A DNA stretch of 39,347 nt, taken from positions 1 to 39,347 of IMG/VR virus record IMGVR_UViG_3300045107_000057; one strand, given 5' to 3'. Positions 32,201-39,347 of this stretch are shown here, one piece after another. A program made the position numbers and the translations under genes. Every line of letters starts with the position of its first letter. Position 1 is the first letter of the stretch. The stretch comes from a virus. Under the pieces are notes generated by a model that searched no databases, was not told where the DNA came from, and worked only from the letters and a program-made list of their open reading frames with translations.

Positions 32201-34382
32201 AGTAGACAGAGAAGTTTTTGATGTATTTACTAAAACAGATGGTGAGCGGTATTTTAAAGCTAAAGGCGACTATGACTTTGATCAAACTATCAACGAAAGA
32301 ACTATTGATAGTGAGTTGCGCCGCAGTGGCGCACTGAGTAACTTTTTTCCAGAAACTAGAGCTGCGAACATTCTTGAAGATTTTTTGCGCTTCCATCAAA
32401 ACCAAGAAAGTAAACTTATTAGAAACGCCGTGGAAAGTAAATACGGCCAGCAAATTGCAGAATTGAGAAACATGGGGCGCGCCTATGTAGAAGATGCGAC
32501 TAGCAAATTTTCTGGCACTCTTAAAGACAGCAAGAGTGAGATTATTGATCCATATGATGATATTGTTAAAACAATGCTCGATGTTTCCAAGCGTTCGCAG
32601 TATCGTCTTTTTTCCGAAGCTAATGAGTTTGTAGATGCTCTAGGTACGCGTGCGTACGACATGCTAAATTCTATTACGGGCAAAGCAAAAACTGGGTTGA
32701 TTTCTTGGGAAGATGCTAACGTAATAATGGAAAAGCACGGCATTAAAGGAATTTATCACTATCGAAACTCTGACGATTACTTTCTAAGTAACGTACCGCG
32801 TGACCGAAATCTGATTAAAGAGTATGTTGCAAAAGCTAATACACTTCTTTCTAGTCTTTTTTTGCGATTTGATTTTGCGCAATCTGCGATAAACGTGGTT
32901 AGTACGCCACTGCTTCTTAGCACAGAGCTTGCCAGTATTAGAACGCTAGTTGCTCAAGACTCAGAACTTGCTGGCGCCCTGCGAGAACTTACTCATGTCG
33001 CTGTACCAGGAACTAATGGCGCCGTAGGGGTGCCTAGCACTTTAAAGCTACTTAATCGCGCAATAGCAAACTTTCACGGCCCCGAAAAAGACGCGCTGAT
33101 TAAACGTTACACTGACAACGGAGACATTAAAGAAGTTTTGGCGCTCTATCAAAGTACTATTAGCGATCTTGCACTGTCTCCGAATTTTAAAACTTTTTCA
33201 GCAGGCGTGGAAAAAGCAACTGAAAAAGTTGCAACGCTTACTCTTAACAACTGGTCAGAGCAATTTACTCGCTTTATTTCTGCTGATGTAATGCGTCAGC
33301 TTACAGACCCGCTAGTAGCTGCCGGGAAGCTAGATGTTAAAACCCAAAATAGCTACATCAGTACCTTTGTAAATCGGGTTCAAGGGAACTATATTTCTAG
33401 CCAGCGCCCTATTATTTTTCAGGGTGTTATAGGGGGAGCTATCGGACTGTTTCAAACTTACAGCTTCAACCTGCTTCAGCAGCTTTTGCGGCATGTAGAA
33501 AATAAAGACAAACGTGCAATTGCTACGATGTTTGGAATGCAGGCTGGATTGTTTGGCTTGAACGGCACGCCACTTTTTGACGCGATTAACACGCATATTA
33601 TCGGAACTGCCGCAGTTAACGACGGCCATTACGACGCATATTCTATTGCCCCGCAGCTTCTAGGAAAAGAAGTGGGAGACTGGCTGATGTATGGCACTGT
33701 TAGTGCTATGCCTGGATTTACTGGTAGCTGGCCGGCACTTTACACACGGGGAGACATTAATCCTCGGCACATTACAGTGCTACCAATTCTTCCACAAGAT
33801 GTTCCTGCGGTTGATGCAGCTATGCGAGTAGTCAGTAACATCAAAGATATTGGAAGTAAGTTGATTGGCGGCGCAGACATTAGCGAAACTTTGCTGCAAG
33901 GCTTAGAGCATAATGGACTAAATCGGCCACTGGCAGGACTAGCACAAGTGTTAGCTAAACAAAGTACCACTTCACGAGGAAGTTTAATCTCAGCTAGTAG
34001 TGACTTTGATTTGATAGCTACGGCTAGCAGAATCATGGGAGCAAAGCCTATGGACGAAGCTATAGCATTGAATAACCTCTATCGCCTGAATGCGTATAAA
34101 GCCTCAGATAGAGATAGAATGGAGAAGCTAGGAGAACGTGTTAAAACGTCACTAGTGCGGAATCAAGTTCCAGACACAGAAACTGTAGAACAGTTCTTTC
34201 AGGATTATACCAGCATTGGCGGGCGCCCTGAGCAGTTTAATGCTGCACTCCAGCGCTGGATGAAAGATGCTAATATCAGCGTCGTAGAAAAAATGCGTGC
34301 TAACATGCACAGTCCCATAGGTCAACGACTGAATGAGATTATGGGCGGAGTGCCGCTAGAAGATTCTATGAACGCGCAGTAG
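29295..34382 (+). CDS. Large internal virion (ejection) protein, 1695 aa
   Basis: The largest gene, 1695 aa, starting with an ATGA overlap. No catalytic motif is seen. Two hydrophobic stretches occur near the N-terminus (GDKILAVGAGALISGISSV; LAIDLVGFVGTALVPGTLAV) and a Gly-rich one around residues 195-215 (GIITGAVLGGALGGSINSL). Most of the remainder is helical with beta patches. Length, position and helical build match gp16-like proteins that line the DNA ejection conduit across the envelope. The 3' end overlaps the convergent gene at 34366 by 17 bp, and no terminator is evident there. Confidence 0.78.
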   Translation: MSLFDDAVVYGAKSTAAQAGNISFGDKILAVGAGALISGISSVYNTAVAAGNLAGLGAEEWSTANTLKKLDSDWANYYEDNKLAIDLVGFVGTALVPGTLAVRGLNMLRSGTSVGPLGRSLNFFRTKQNEALDSAMLELAKEGGSVFTRFNKNKLAAMTWETADQTLQAAVFELGVALTMKQSPLLADDNWWDISKGIITGAVLGGALGGSINSLAINRGFKQAVEKVDAKKNIYSAISGVGNLRLDEGDKAYALINSVLKLPKEITEQDKLLEVTFKLGSGPVTKSADITQVLTNVTKQSTKVALDEFAIALRGLVSKDTKGALDDVQTPFAEFVLNRYTSLVAKNAKPSQIAEELGDVLFNLKSVRAATAEAPVRAEDLFYFAKNIPEDRLAKVRSVEDLRDLQVSTTPLGENQKYKDAFIYTGQDLQTERIALVGRSGENGVTSLKDAWERGYNLAIAPNGTIAINQASGVWKKAQDPVFGTSRYLNTRTGALTENTVLTAADRAAPGKRLLTTDTAVEIPITVGTKRIQMTDPFNPAGDLTYATARHAWAGNLADAAVPREVSSLDISLLERVNKLPAELQKNIDIITPEGAITSGLEVKSVLLNSKVEQIQSALNAGTQDIRELAYRFNVTEPWLEKLIASEFGATVKNLDELGEGASRDLQSYLKRENVIAEYSRPQQFTALDTLSANMSWKEQRDAIMAQARETGGQFVTGELAYVYRVQNAVRALDNASSAVLGFENWSKLPDLQQDAAKLANSLGAGASLLGASNASYGEVLKLAAQNIGKFTHSWIQKAQENVAAAFSSVGTKIQENKAAAAELGIVENILRNDPGKFVWEATKRNGHQLVLRELADIKDPAIRAAKELELLEEGRRVSIDFIHKEVVEFLQLHTRLNGLRIEKETVLLNARGFTTNKDPRVVYAPPIDTNYFQHFAFVRPVDRKAFGTSEVAMVFGRDAKELQARIARVDREVFDVFTKTDGERYFKAKGDYDFDQTINERTIDSELRRSGALSNFFPETRAANILEDFLRFHQNQESKLIRNAVESKYGQQIAELRNMGRAYVEDATSKFSGTLKDSKSEIIDPYDDIVKTMLDVSKRSQYRLFSEANEFVDALGTRAYDMLNSITGKAKTGLISWEDANVIMEKHGIKGIYHYRNSDDYFLSNVPRDRNLIKEYVAKANTLLSSLFLRFDFAQSAINVVSTPLLLSTELASIRTLVAQDSELAGALRELTHVAVPGTNGAVGVPSTLKLLNRAIANFHGPEKDALIKRYTDNGDIKEVLALYQSTISDLALSPNFKTFSAGVEKATEKVATLTLNNWSEQFTRFISADVMRQLTDPLVAAGKLDVKTQNSYISTFVNRVQGNYISSQRPIIFQGVIGGAIGLFQTYSFNLLQQLLRHVENKDKRAIATMFGMQAGLFGLNGTPLFDAINTHIIGTAAVNDGHYDAYSIAPQLLGKEVGDWLMYGTVSAMPGFTGSWPALYTRGDINPRHITVLPILPQDVPAVDAAMRVVSNIKDIGSKLIGGADISETLLQGLEHNGLNRPLAGLAQVLAKQSTTSRGSLISASSDFDLIATASRIMGAKPMDEAIALNNLYRLNAYKASDRDRMEKLGERVKTSLVRNQVPDTETVEQFFQDYTSIGGRPEQFNAALQRWMKDANISVVEKMRANMHSPIGQRLNEIMGGVPLEDSMNAQ

Positions 34383-34572
34383 TAGTTAGCTGAAAGAGAG
34401 TGTTTGGTTTAGCGGCTGTTTTAGCTAGCAGCTGAGCCCTACTAATACCGCCCTTAATCGGAAACCTGTGAATTACATACTGAAATCGCCCTGCATACAT
34501 TCGAGGTTCTGGCTCGACAGTTTTCCAGTGCATTACATTAAACAAGTCTAGCTTGTGAGTGTTGACTGGCAT
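34366..34572 (-). CDS. Last gene of leftward operon, small basic protein
   Basis: 68 aa, not recognised. Basic and aromatic (MHWKTVEPEPRMYAGRFQYVIHRFPIKGG), C-terminus helical and basic. ATG 34572 has an AGAG element 5-6 nt upstream. Its stop lies inside the convergent large virion gene. Unknown function. Confidence 0.6.
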   Translation of the reverse strand: MPVNTHKLDLFNVMHWKTVEPEPRMYAGRFQYVIHRFPIKGGISRAQLLAKTAAKPNTLFQLTTTARS

Positions 34573-34574
34573 AG

Positions 34575-34856
34575 TTACTCTTTTCTGCGGGGCGCAAGAC
34601 TGTGCTGTGTTGGATCAGTGTAGAGTGGTAGTGCAAGTTCTATGTCGTTCCACTGCTCTACATACTGAGGCTCGTTGTCAGAGACAAACCATCCGCCGCC
34701 CTCTTTTTTATAGCGCCACGCTACAGGCGTCGCTTGCTCTGCATCTGCGATGGCTTGGCGTAGCTCTAGCATTGCGACCTTTGCCACGAGGAAAGGCATT
34801 GCGTCGTCGACTAGTTTTAGGGCGTCAAGCGCCAGTTTCATTGCGTTAACGCTCAT
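34575..34856 (-). CDS. Small phage protein of PVAWRY...PLYT type
   Basis: 93 aa with AAGGAG upstream of ATG 34856. A helical N-terminal half (MKLALDALKLVDDAMPFLVAKVAMLELRQAI) is followed by the sequence TPVAWRYKKEGGGWFVSD and PLYTDPTQ, a pattern seen in many small phage proteins of unknown function. It precedes the 68-aa gene by 2 bp. Confidence 0.72.
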   Translation of the reverse strand: MSVNAMKLALDALKLVDDAMPFLVAKVAMLELRQAIADAEQATPVAWRYKKEGGGWFVSDNEPQYVEQWNDIELALPLYTDPTQHSLAPRRKE

Positions 34857-34910
34857 AGTGGGCTCCTTGCGGCTAGTTTTTAGTTACGTCATCGAGATTA
34901 ATGAGCTTTT

Positions 34911-35606
34911 TCATACTGACTTTGTCGCTGTGTACATTTCAATAAGAAGCTGTTTAATCTTTGGTTCTGGCCTCCAGTAATTCGGGCCTTTCTGTACTTT
35001 ACCGTCTCTAATAATTGGCAAGCCATCGTCACCCAACTTACTAGCATTACTTTCCATTATAATTGTAAGTATCTCTTGAGGAGGAAGTTGCCAACGCAGC
35101 ATTTCACTGCGGCAGTAGACTTGCATGTCGCCTAGAAAATCTGCAAGATCAGCAAGAAAATCTACTGGCGTTTCATACTGACGAGAAGTGATTTTTTCTT
35201 TGATTTCTTGTAGCTCGCTAAGTTCTTCACCGAGCATCTTGTAAAACTCATCTAGCCTCTCAATGACATTAGATCGAATAAGTGCTTGAACTGGAAACTC
35301 ACCCAGCCCATACATGGCATTGAACTCTTGCGCCTGCGTAGTAAATAAATCTTTTGTAGGTGCAGGTGCAGGTGCAGGTGCTGGCTCAGGCAAATTAATA
35401 GCCTTAGTCACAGAAACAGTCTCAGGAATGTTTGCCAAAGAGTAATAGTCTTGCATCGCGCGTCCCTCAGTAATCAAATCTGCAATCACTTTAATGCCAG
35501 GAGGCGCAGAGTCCCAAGTATTAATGCCTCGGCGCACAAGCTCTTTAAATCCAGCCCAGTCACTAGCGTGGATTTTAACGTCTGCCGGTTTAGATTGATC
35601 ACTCAT
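34911..35606 (-). CDS. MazG-like nucleotide pyrophosphohydrolase with N-terminal extension
   Basis: 231 aa. The C-terminal ~140 residues show the all-alpha NTP-PPase pattern: FYKMLGEELSELQEIKEKI with the E-x-x-E pair and a second acidic helix FLADLADFLGDMQVYC, with ESNASKLG and a terminal KGPNYWRPE, as in phage MazG-like dNTP or (p)ppGpp hydrolases. The first ~75 residues are a separate region joined by a PAPAPAPAP linker encoded by four 6-bp repeats (35359-35382). Likely role: adjusting nucleotide pools during replication. Confidence 0.8.
   Translation of the reverse strand: MSDQSKPADVKIHASDWAGFKELVRRGINTWDSAPPGIKVIADLITEGRAMQDYYSLANIPETVSVTKAINLPEPAPAPAPAPTKDLFTTQAQEFNAMYGLGEFPVQALIRSNVIERLDEFYKMLGEELSELQEIKEKITSRQYETPVDFLADLADFLGDMQVYCRSEMLRWQLPPQEILTIIMESNASKLGDDGLPIIRDGKVQKGPNYWRPEPKIKQLLIEMYTATKSV
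35359..35382. repeat. Four 6-bp repeats encoding a Pro-Ala linker
   Basis: Three GGTGCA units plus one GGTGCT on the plus strand; on the coding (minus) strand they encode the Ala-Pro linker of the MazG-like protein. In-frame expansion or loss would change linker length only. Confidence 0.8.
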
Positions 35607-35617
35607 TTTAAATCCTC

Positions 35618-36943
35618 TCAGTCTTTCAGTAAGTTAAAGTCAACATATAGTGCCTTTCCAGACACTGGCTTTTGTGCCGGAAGAAATCCGGCCGGGTTAG
35701 AATCACGTACATATTGTATCTTTCCAGCAGTTTGTAACCCCGCAAGAATATCTACAAGCTGTTCTTTCCTGTCTAAGTCTCTGCTAACCACATTCCACAA
35801 ATCTGGAATCATGGGCAGAGGCTTCTTAGCTTCATAAAGTCTGCTCATGATTGCCTGAGCAGCTTCGCTATTTTTACTTTTACCGAACTCCCCTAGAGCT
35901 TTTGGCATTGAATGCTCTGCATGAGTAAGTAGCGTATTGGCAAGTAGCACATCTTCACTGTCAATGGTTGAAGATAATCTAGCAGCAGAGCATACAAGTG
36001 TTAGCTTAAGCAGGTGCGTGAAGCGTCTTGTAGAGTAGTGTTTAAACCTGTAATCTTCTAGCTCCTGCCACGTGCGATATATCATGTCTAATGCATTGGT
36101 AGCTTTGCTTGTTAGTTTAGCTTCCCCCACTACTTTTGTTTTAATTTCGCCAATAAACTCTGAAATTCTGTCTCCGAGTTCTTCGGGAGGCTTTGAAGGA
36201 AATGATATTTTTTTGCCACTTGGCTCACCATGTATGAATAAAAGTCTTGACATGAAGCCCTGTCCAACGGCCTCAGCAGGAAATCCTTGTTGGATTCCAG
36301 TATGCGTATTACCCCCAAGGATGGATATCGTAGGCTGATATATGGATACACTTTTACTGTTTTTGAGTCGATAGCGATAGCTCGAACTGTCATCGTCCCA
36401 ATCCCACAATGCACCGAGCAATGAGAAGAAATCAAGATTTCCGCTGCCTGTGTACTCGTTAAATTCATCAGCGCAAATAAAGACTTCTCTAGGGCCTTTA
36501 TTATCATCTCCTGCGTCTGAGGAAAGCTCAAGAGTTCTAAGCACATCCTCAGGTGAAATACCTTTATCTCTGTCAGCTCTGTATCGTCGGGCGGTTCTAT
36601 CACCATAGTTAGTATCTCCAAAAGTTTCTGGCAAACCTTCTAAGTCAAGAAGAAATTTTTCTTTAGTAGTTTTCTCGGCACTAAAGTGGGTGTATCCAGC
36701 TTTAGACAGTAGCTTCTTTACAGTTTTAATTGCGCTGCTTTTTCTTGTGCCCGGGTTTCCTACAAGCATGATGTAAGAATTTGGAAAAATACGATTGGTT
36801 CCGTAAGGAAGGTAGTAGCCTCTGCCAAGCAGGGCACTAATGGCTGCAATTAAACTCCAACGATGAAACTGAGTGGGTGCTTCTGTGTCTTTAACGTAAG
36901 TAAAATACAAATCAAAGATTGTTTTATTTAAGAGGCCGCTCAC
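35618..36943 (-). CDS. DUF3987-like AAA+ ATPase, putative replication helicase/initiator
   Basis: 441 aa, GTG start at 36943 overlapping the polymerase stop. N-terminal helical segment RWSLIAAISALLGRGYYLP, Walker A GNPGTRKS (62-69), Walker B REVFICADEFNEY (D159, E160), a sensor-1-like ILGGNT (N212) and an arginine after QGFMSR (R233). This matches DUF3987-type proteins encoded in plasmids and phages beside replication genes. The C-terminal third is helical with a DNA-binding look (MSRLYEAKKPLPMIPDLWNVVSRDLDRKEQLVDIL). It may load or act as the replicative helicase. Confidence 0.75.
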   Translation of the reverse strand: MSGLLNKTIFDLYFTYVKDTEAPTQFHRWSLIAAISALLGRGYYLPYGTNRIFPNSYIMLVGNPGTRKSSAIKTVKKLLSKAGYTHFSAEKTTKEKFLLDLEGLPETFGDTNYGDRTARRYRADRDKGISPEDVLRTLELSSDAGDDNKGPREVFICADEFNEYTGSGNLDFFSLLGALWDWDDDSSSYRYRLKNSKSVSIYQPTISILGGNTHTGIQQGFPAEAVGQGFMSRLLFIHGEPSGKKISFPSKPPEELGDRISEFIGEIKTKVVGEAKLTSKATNALDMIYRTWQELEDYRFKHYSTRRFTHLLKLTLVCSAARLSSTIDSEDVLLANTLLTHAEHSMPKALGEFGKSKNSEAAQAIMSRLYEAKKPLPMIPDLWNVVSRDLDRKEQLVDILAGLQTAGKIQYVRDSNPAGFLPAQKPVSGKALYVDFNLLKD

Positions 36944-39216
36944 TTTAGTTCACTCCAACGAGATTTTCCAGCAGATATATCTGAAGGAATTCGCATAACT
37001 CGTGTCACTTTATCGGGCGCGGTCACAGCCACGGCAGTTTGCATGATGCCACAAACTATCTGCGGAAGGTCAGGCTGCTCTTGTCTGTATTGGAAAAATA
37101 CGCTATCGTGAATCTGCGCTTTAATTCTAATTTTTTCACGCAGGTCACACACTACCTCTTTTTTATCTTTGTAATAACTGCCGTAAACTTGACTTCTCCA
37201 CACACGATAAAATTCTTGGTTGATAATTGCAACTGATAGGTTCTGCGGCGGGTGAGCCACTGCGGCATTAAGCATAGGCTTGTTTTGTCTAGATGGCTTA
37301 CCAAAAAATACCCTAGTCCAGCCAGTAGGCGACACAAGGCATCCAGTCTTTGCTACTTCTGCAATAATTGAATCATACCACGACCCTTTGATTTTAGGGT
37401 ACGTTTTTGCATATACCGCAAGCATGTAAGCACAGACTTCTTTTAAGCTCCAAGCTGATGGTAGTTTTAGAATCTGCTTAGCATGAGCAACCTTGGCTGG
37501 CCCCATAGTTGCAAGCATAACGCCCGGCCCCATGTTGTAGTTAGCCCCGTGATTTGTACGCTTTGCAAGATCACGAAGCTCTTTATTAAGTGTTTTCTTC
37601 GTCACCTCGTCATAAATCTGGTCATAAGGAACGCCAAAAAAAGCAGCAGCATTCCAACTATGATAATCATGTGGCCCTTCCACCAATTCAATTAGTTTCT
37701 CTTCGCCGCTAAGATAACCTACGCACCTTGCTTCTGACTGTGCTTTATCAATTTCACTGAGTAACCAGCCGGAATCGGCAATAAGGCACTGCTTAACTGA
37801 ATCGCCTCTAGGGATGTTTTGAATTTGGAGTCCGCACCAGTAACTGCTTTCAGCACTTGCGAGTCTGCCAGTATCTGTACCGGCAGGGTTAAGCTTGTAG
37901 TAGAGTCTACCGTTCCAAATTTTATTCTCAGCAAAATATGTACTGAGAAGTTTCTTCTCTTTTTTAATGGTCGCAAGTTCAGTGAAGATTCTATTATTCA
38001 GTGGGTGGGACGCCTGGGCCACCAGCATGTTTGCTGCGTCTGTGCTTGCTAAATGCCCAAGACCGCAGACTTTAAATAGTTGCTTGACTTGCTGCGGCGA
38101 GTTAAGATTAAAAGTAGGGGAAGCAATCATTTTGCGGAAGTTTGCTTCCTTCTCTACTACGGCTTGCTCTTTCGCAGCTTTCACCAACTTCATTCTTTCG
38201 GTATCTACCTTTATACCTTCTAACTCACAGGTGATACATGGAAAGACTAAAGGAAATTCTTGAAGGTAGTTAGCAATGGCGTAAGGCTTAGCATCCCGTA
38301 GCAGAGAAAGAAAAGAATTAACTGTAGCCCAGCAATCCCTAGCATTGTACCTATAATAATCTTGGATTGAGCCGGACTTCCCATCATCTTTCCAGTATCG
38401 GATATTCCTGAGAGCAAAAGCTGAAATGAAATCCAAACGTTTAGGATACTCAGAGAACATAGAATGAAACAAATGCTGAGTATCGTACAGCCAATTATAA
38501 ACTGGACAGTTGTAGCGAAGAAGGTAAACATTGTCGTAAAGCCCGTTCTGAAAAACTTTAGGTTGAGGAAGAAAACACAGCTTTCGTACCCAGGCAAGAT
38601 TGCCAAGATCATTGAAAGGAACTACTACGCACTCAGTCGTATGAGTAGCGGGAAAGTAGGCAGCAAATCCTACGCAATTGATGCGGCGCAATGGGTCGCC
38701 CACTATCGTCTCAATGTCAATTGAGATTAATGAGGCTGACTCTTTCCAGCGAGCGTAAATACCAGGAAGCGTAGCAACTGTACCAAGTTCCCAAGTGAAT
38801 GGAGTAGCAACGTACCAACTAGCAGGCTTAGACAGCTTACTAATAAATCGAACGGCCGCAGGCGTTGCGTATGGCTGAGTTACAAGATTCTCAAGCGGGT
38901 TAAGAAAAACTACAGGTATGCCTTTAGGCGTGTGCAGTAAGGAGCCTTGGTACTCATCTAATGTTACGCCGCGTCTATTGTTTGGCGGTGTGTAGTCTGG
39001 CTGGATATGCAGCAGTTTTTCTAAAAACACTTTATTTGTGCAGACAATTCCCTGTACGCCGCCAGGAATAGCGGCGCACGCCATATCTATTTCTGCTACC
39101 GTAGTAGGAGTAGACAGTTTTGTTTTCCAGGCTACGTCTTGTCCTGCAGAAACACTAGCCAGCCGATACTGGTAGGAAGCATCTTCAGGTGTGCCAAGGT
39201 GAAGCAAAATAGTCAT
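36940..39216 (-). CDS. polA: Family A DNA polymerase with 3'-5' exonuclease
   Basis: 758 aa. 3'-5' exonuclease: SIDIET (D167, E169), FQNGLYD (D228) and YNARD (Y290, D294). Polymerase: TDTGRL (447-452), LQIQNIP (463-469), motif A EIDKAQSEAR (D490), motif B R548-K552-H556-Y560 at the canonical spacing of four, motif C HDS (703-705). H556 stands where E. coli Pol I has Phe762, and S705 replaces the usual Glu of HDE; both are uncommon. No 5'-3' exonuclease domain. The start ATG (39216) has a U-rich leader and no Shine-Dalgarno. Replicates the phage genome with the neighbouring ATPase and SSB-like protein. Confidence 0.94.
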   Translation of the reverse strand: MTILLHLGTPEDASYQYRLASVSAGQDVAWKTKLSTPTTVAEIDMACAAIPGGVQGIVCTNKVFLEKLLHIQPDYTPPNNRRGVTLDEYQGSLLHTPKGIPVVFLNPLENLVTQPYATPAAVRFISKLSKPASWYVATPFTWELGTVATLPGIYARWKESASLISIDIETIVGDPLRRINCVGFAAYFPATHTTECVVVPFNDLGNLAWVRKLCFLPQPKVFQNGLYDNVYLLRYNCPVYNWLYDTQHLFHSMFSEYPKRLDFISAFALRNIRYWKDDGKSGSIQDYYRYNARDCWATVNSFLSLLRDAKPYAIANYLQEFPLVFPCITCELEGIKVDTERMKLVKAAKEQAVVEKEANFRKMIASPTFNLNSPQQVKQLFKVCGLGHLASTDAANMLVAQASHPLNNRIFTELATIKKEKKLLSTYFAENKIWNGRLYYKLNPAGTDTGRLASAESSYWCGLQIQNIPRGDSVKQCLIADSGWLLSEIDKAQSEARCVGYLSGEEKLIELVEGPHDYHSWNAAAFFGVPYDQIYDEVTKKTLNKELRDLAKRTNHGANYNMGPGVMLATMGPAKVAHAKQILKLPSAWSLKEVCAYMLAVYAKTYPKIKGSWYDSIIAEVAKTGCLVSPTGWTRVFFGKPSRQNKPMLNAAVAHPPQNLSVAIINQEFYRVWRSQVYGSYYKDKKEVVCDLREKIRIKAQIHDSVFFQYRQEQPDLPQIVCGIMQTAVAVTAPDKVTRVMRIPSDISAGKSRWSELK

Positions 39217-39220
39217 AGAA

Positions 39221-39347
39221 AAGAAAAAAGTCTAGTGCAAAAGCAAAAAGAAAGGAGCGAGAAAGACTGCCATTTCTCGCCCCTGTATTTACAACTTACG
39301 CTGCTTACGCTGCTTACGCTGCTTACGCTGCTTACGCTGCTTACGCT
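39221..39347. repeat. Direct terminal repeat, copy 2
   Basis: Exact second copy of bases 1-127. It begins 4 bp upstream of the DNA polymerase start codon (39216) and ends inside the 9-bp tandem array, so the array is cut short here but complete at the left end. Confidence 0.93.

Noticed and set aside
34381-34573. Bidirectional terminator between converging operons
   Set aside because: Only 4-5-bp dyads around AGCTAG/CAGC are visible, without a convincing stem and T-run on either strand.
34873-34914. 13-codon minus-strand frame overlapping the MazG-like stop (TATGA), product MKKLINLDDVTKN
   Set aside because: Placed plausibly for coupled translation, but too short to distinguish from chance.
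1-39347. Phage RNA polymerase, integrase, repressor, tRNA genes and spanins
   Set aside because: No reading frame shows their motifs and no cloverleaf was noticed; the lifestyle statement rests on this absence and on sigma70 promoters.

Overview
The window is one complete genome of a podovirus-type tailed bacteriophage (Caudoviricetes), assembled as a circle. The first 127 bases are repeated exactly as the last 127 (1-127 = 39221-39347), so the unique genome is 39,220 bp. It carries T7-style head and tail genes (portal, scaffold, SU10-type capsid, adaptor, nozzle, three consecutive internal virion proteins) but no phage RNA polymerase, integrase or repressor. It should therefore be strictly lytic, or at least not visibly temperate, and depend on host sigma70 RNA polymerase. 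Several consensus-like sigma70 promoters are readable and support this. The host is probably a proteobacterium, judged only by the style of the small virion proteins. Most of the genome is about 45% G+C by spot counts.

Layout: two opposed blocks diverge from a gene-free control region at about 10.55-11.36 kb. The leftward (minus-strand) early/replication block runs from 10554 down to 130, crosses the contig join, and continues from 39216 down to 34366. In transcription order it encodes a small Cys-rich early protein, a short ORF preceded by a TTTC tetranucleotide repeat, an SF1B RecD/Dda-like helicase, a 26-aa membrane micropeptide, a 398-aa protein with an acidic tail, several small unknown proteins, a Cas4/RecB-like PD-(D/E)XK exonuclease, a Sak4-like ATPase, a DUF6378 protein, a DUF669-like candidate ssDNA-binding protein, a family A DNA polymerase, a DUF3987-like ATPase, a MazG-like pyrophosphohydrolase and two small proteins. 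One gene (5251-5898) sits between its own promoter and a terminator.

The control region holds a 330-bp imperfect palindrome with inverted TGTAA iterons, direct repeats and a G-quadruplex-like tract. It is the best candidate for the replication origin and lies between the early leftward promoter and a weaker rightward promoter. To its right is a 229-aa gene of clearly higher G+C that I do not recognise, followed by hairpins.

The rightward block (12394-34382) starts from a strong late promoter and encodes TerS, TerL, portal, scaffold, a decoration-like protein, major capsid protein (followed by a strong terminator, as in T7), adaptor, several small beta-rich virion proteins, holin and M15 endolysin embedded among tail genes, nozzle, and the internal virion proteins (one with a lytic transglycosylase domain, one of 1695 aa). 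The blocks converge and overlap by 17 bp at 34366-34382. I saw no tRNA, CRISPR array or insertion sequence.
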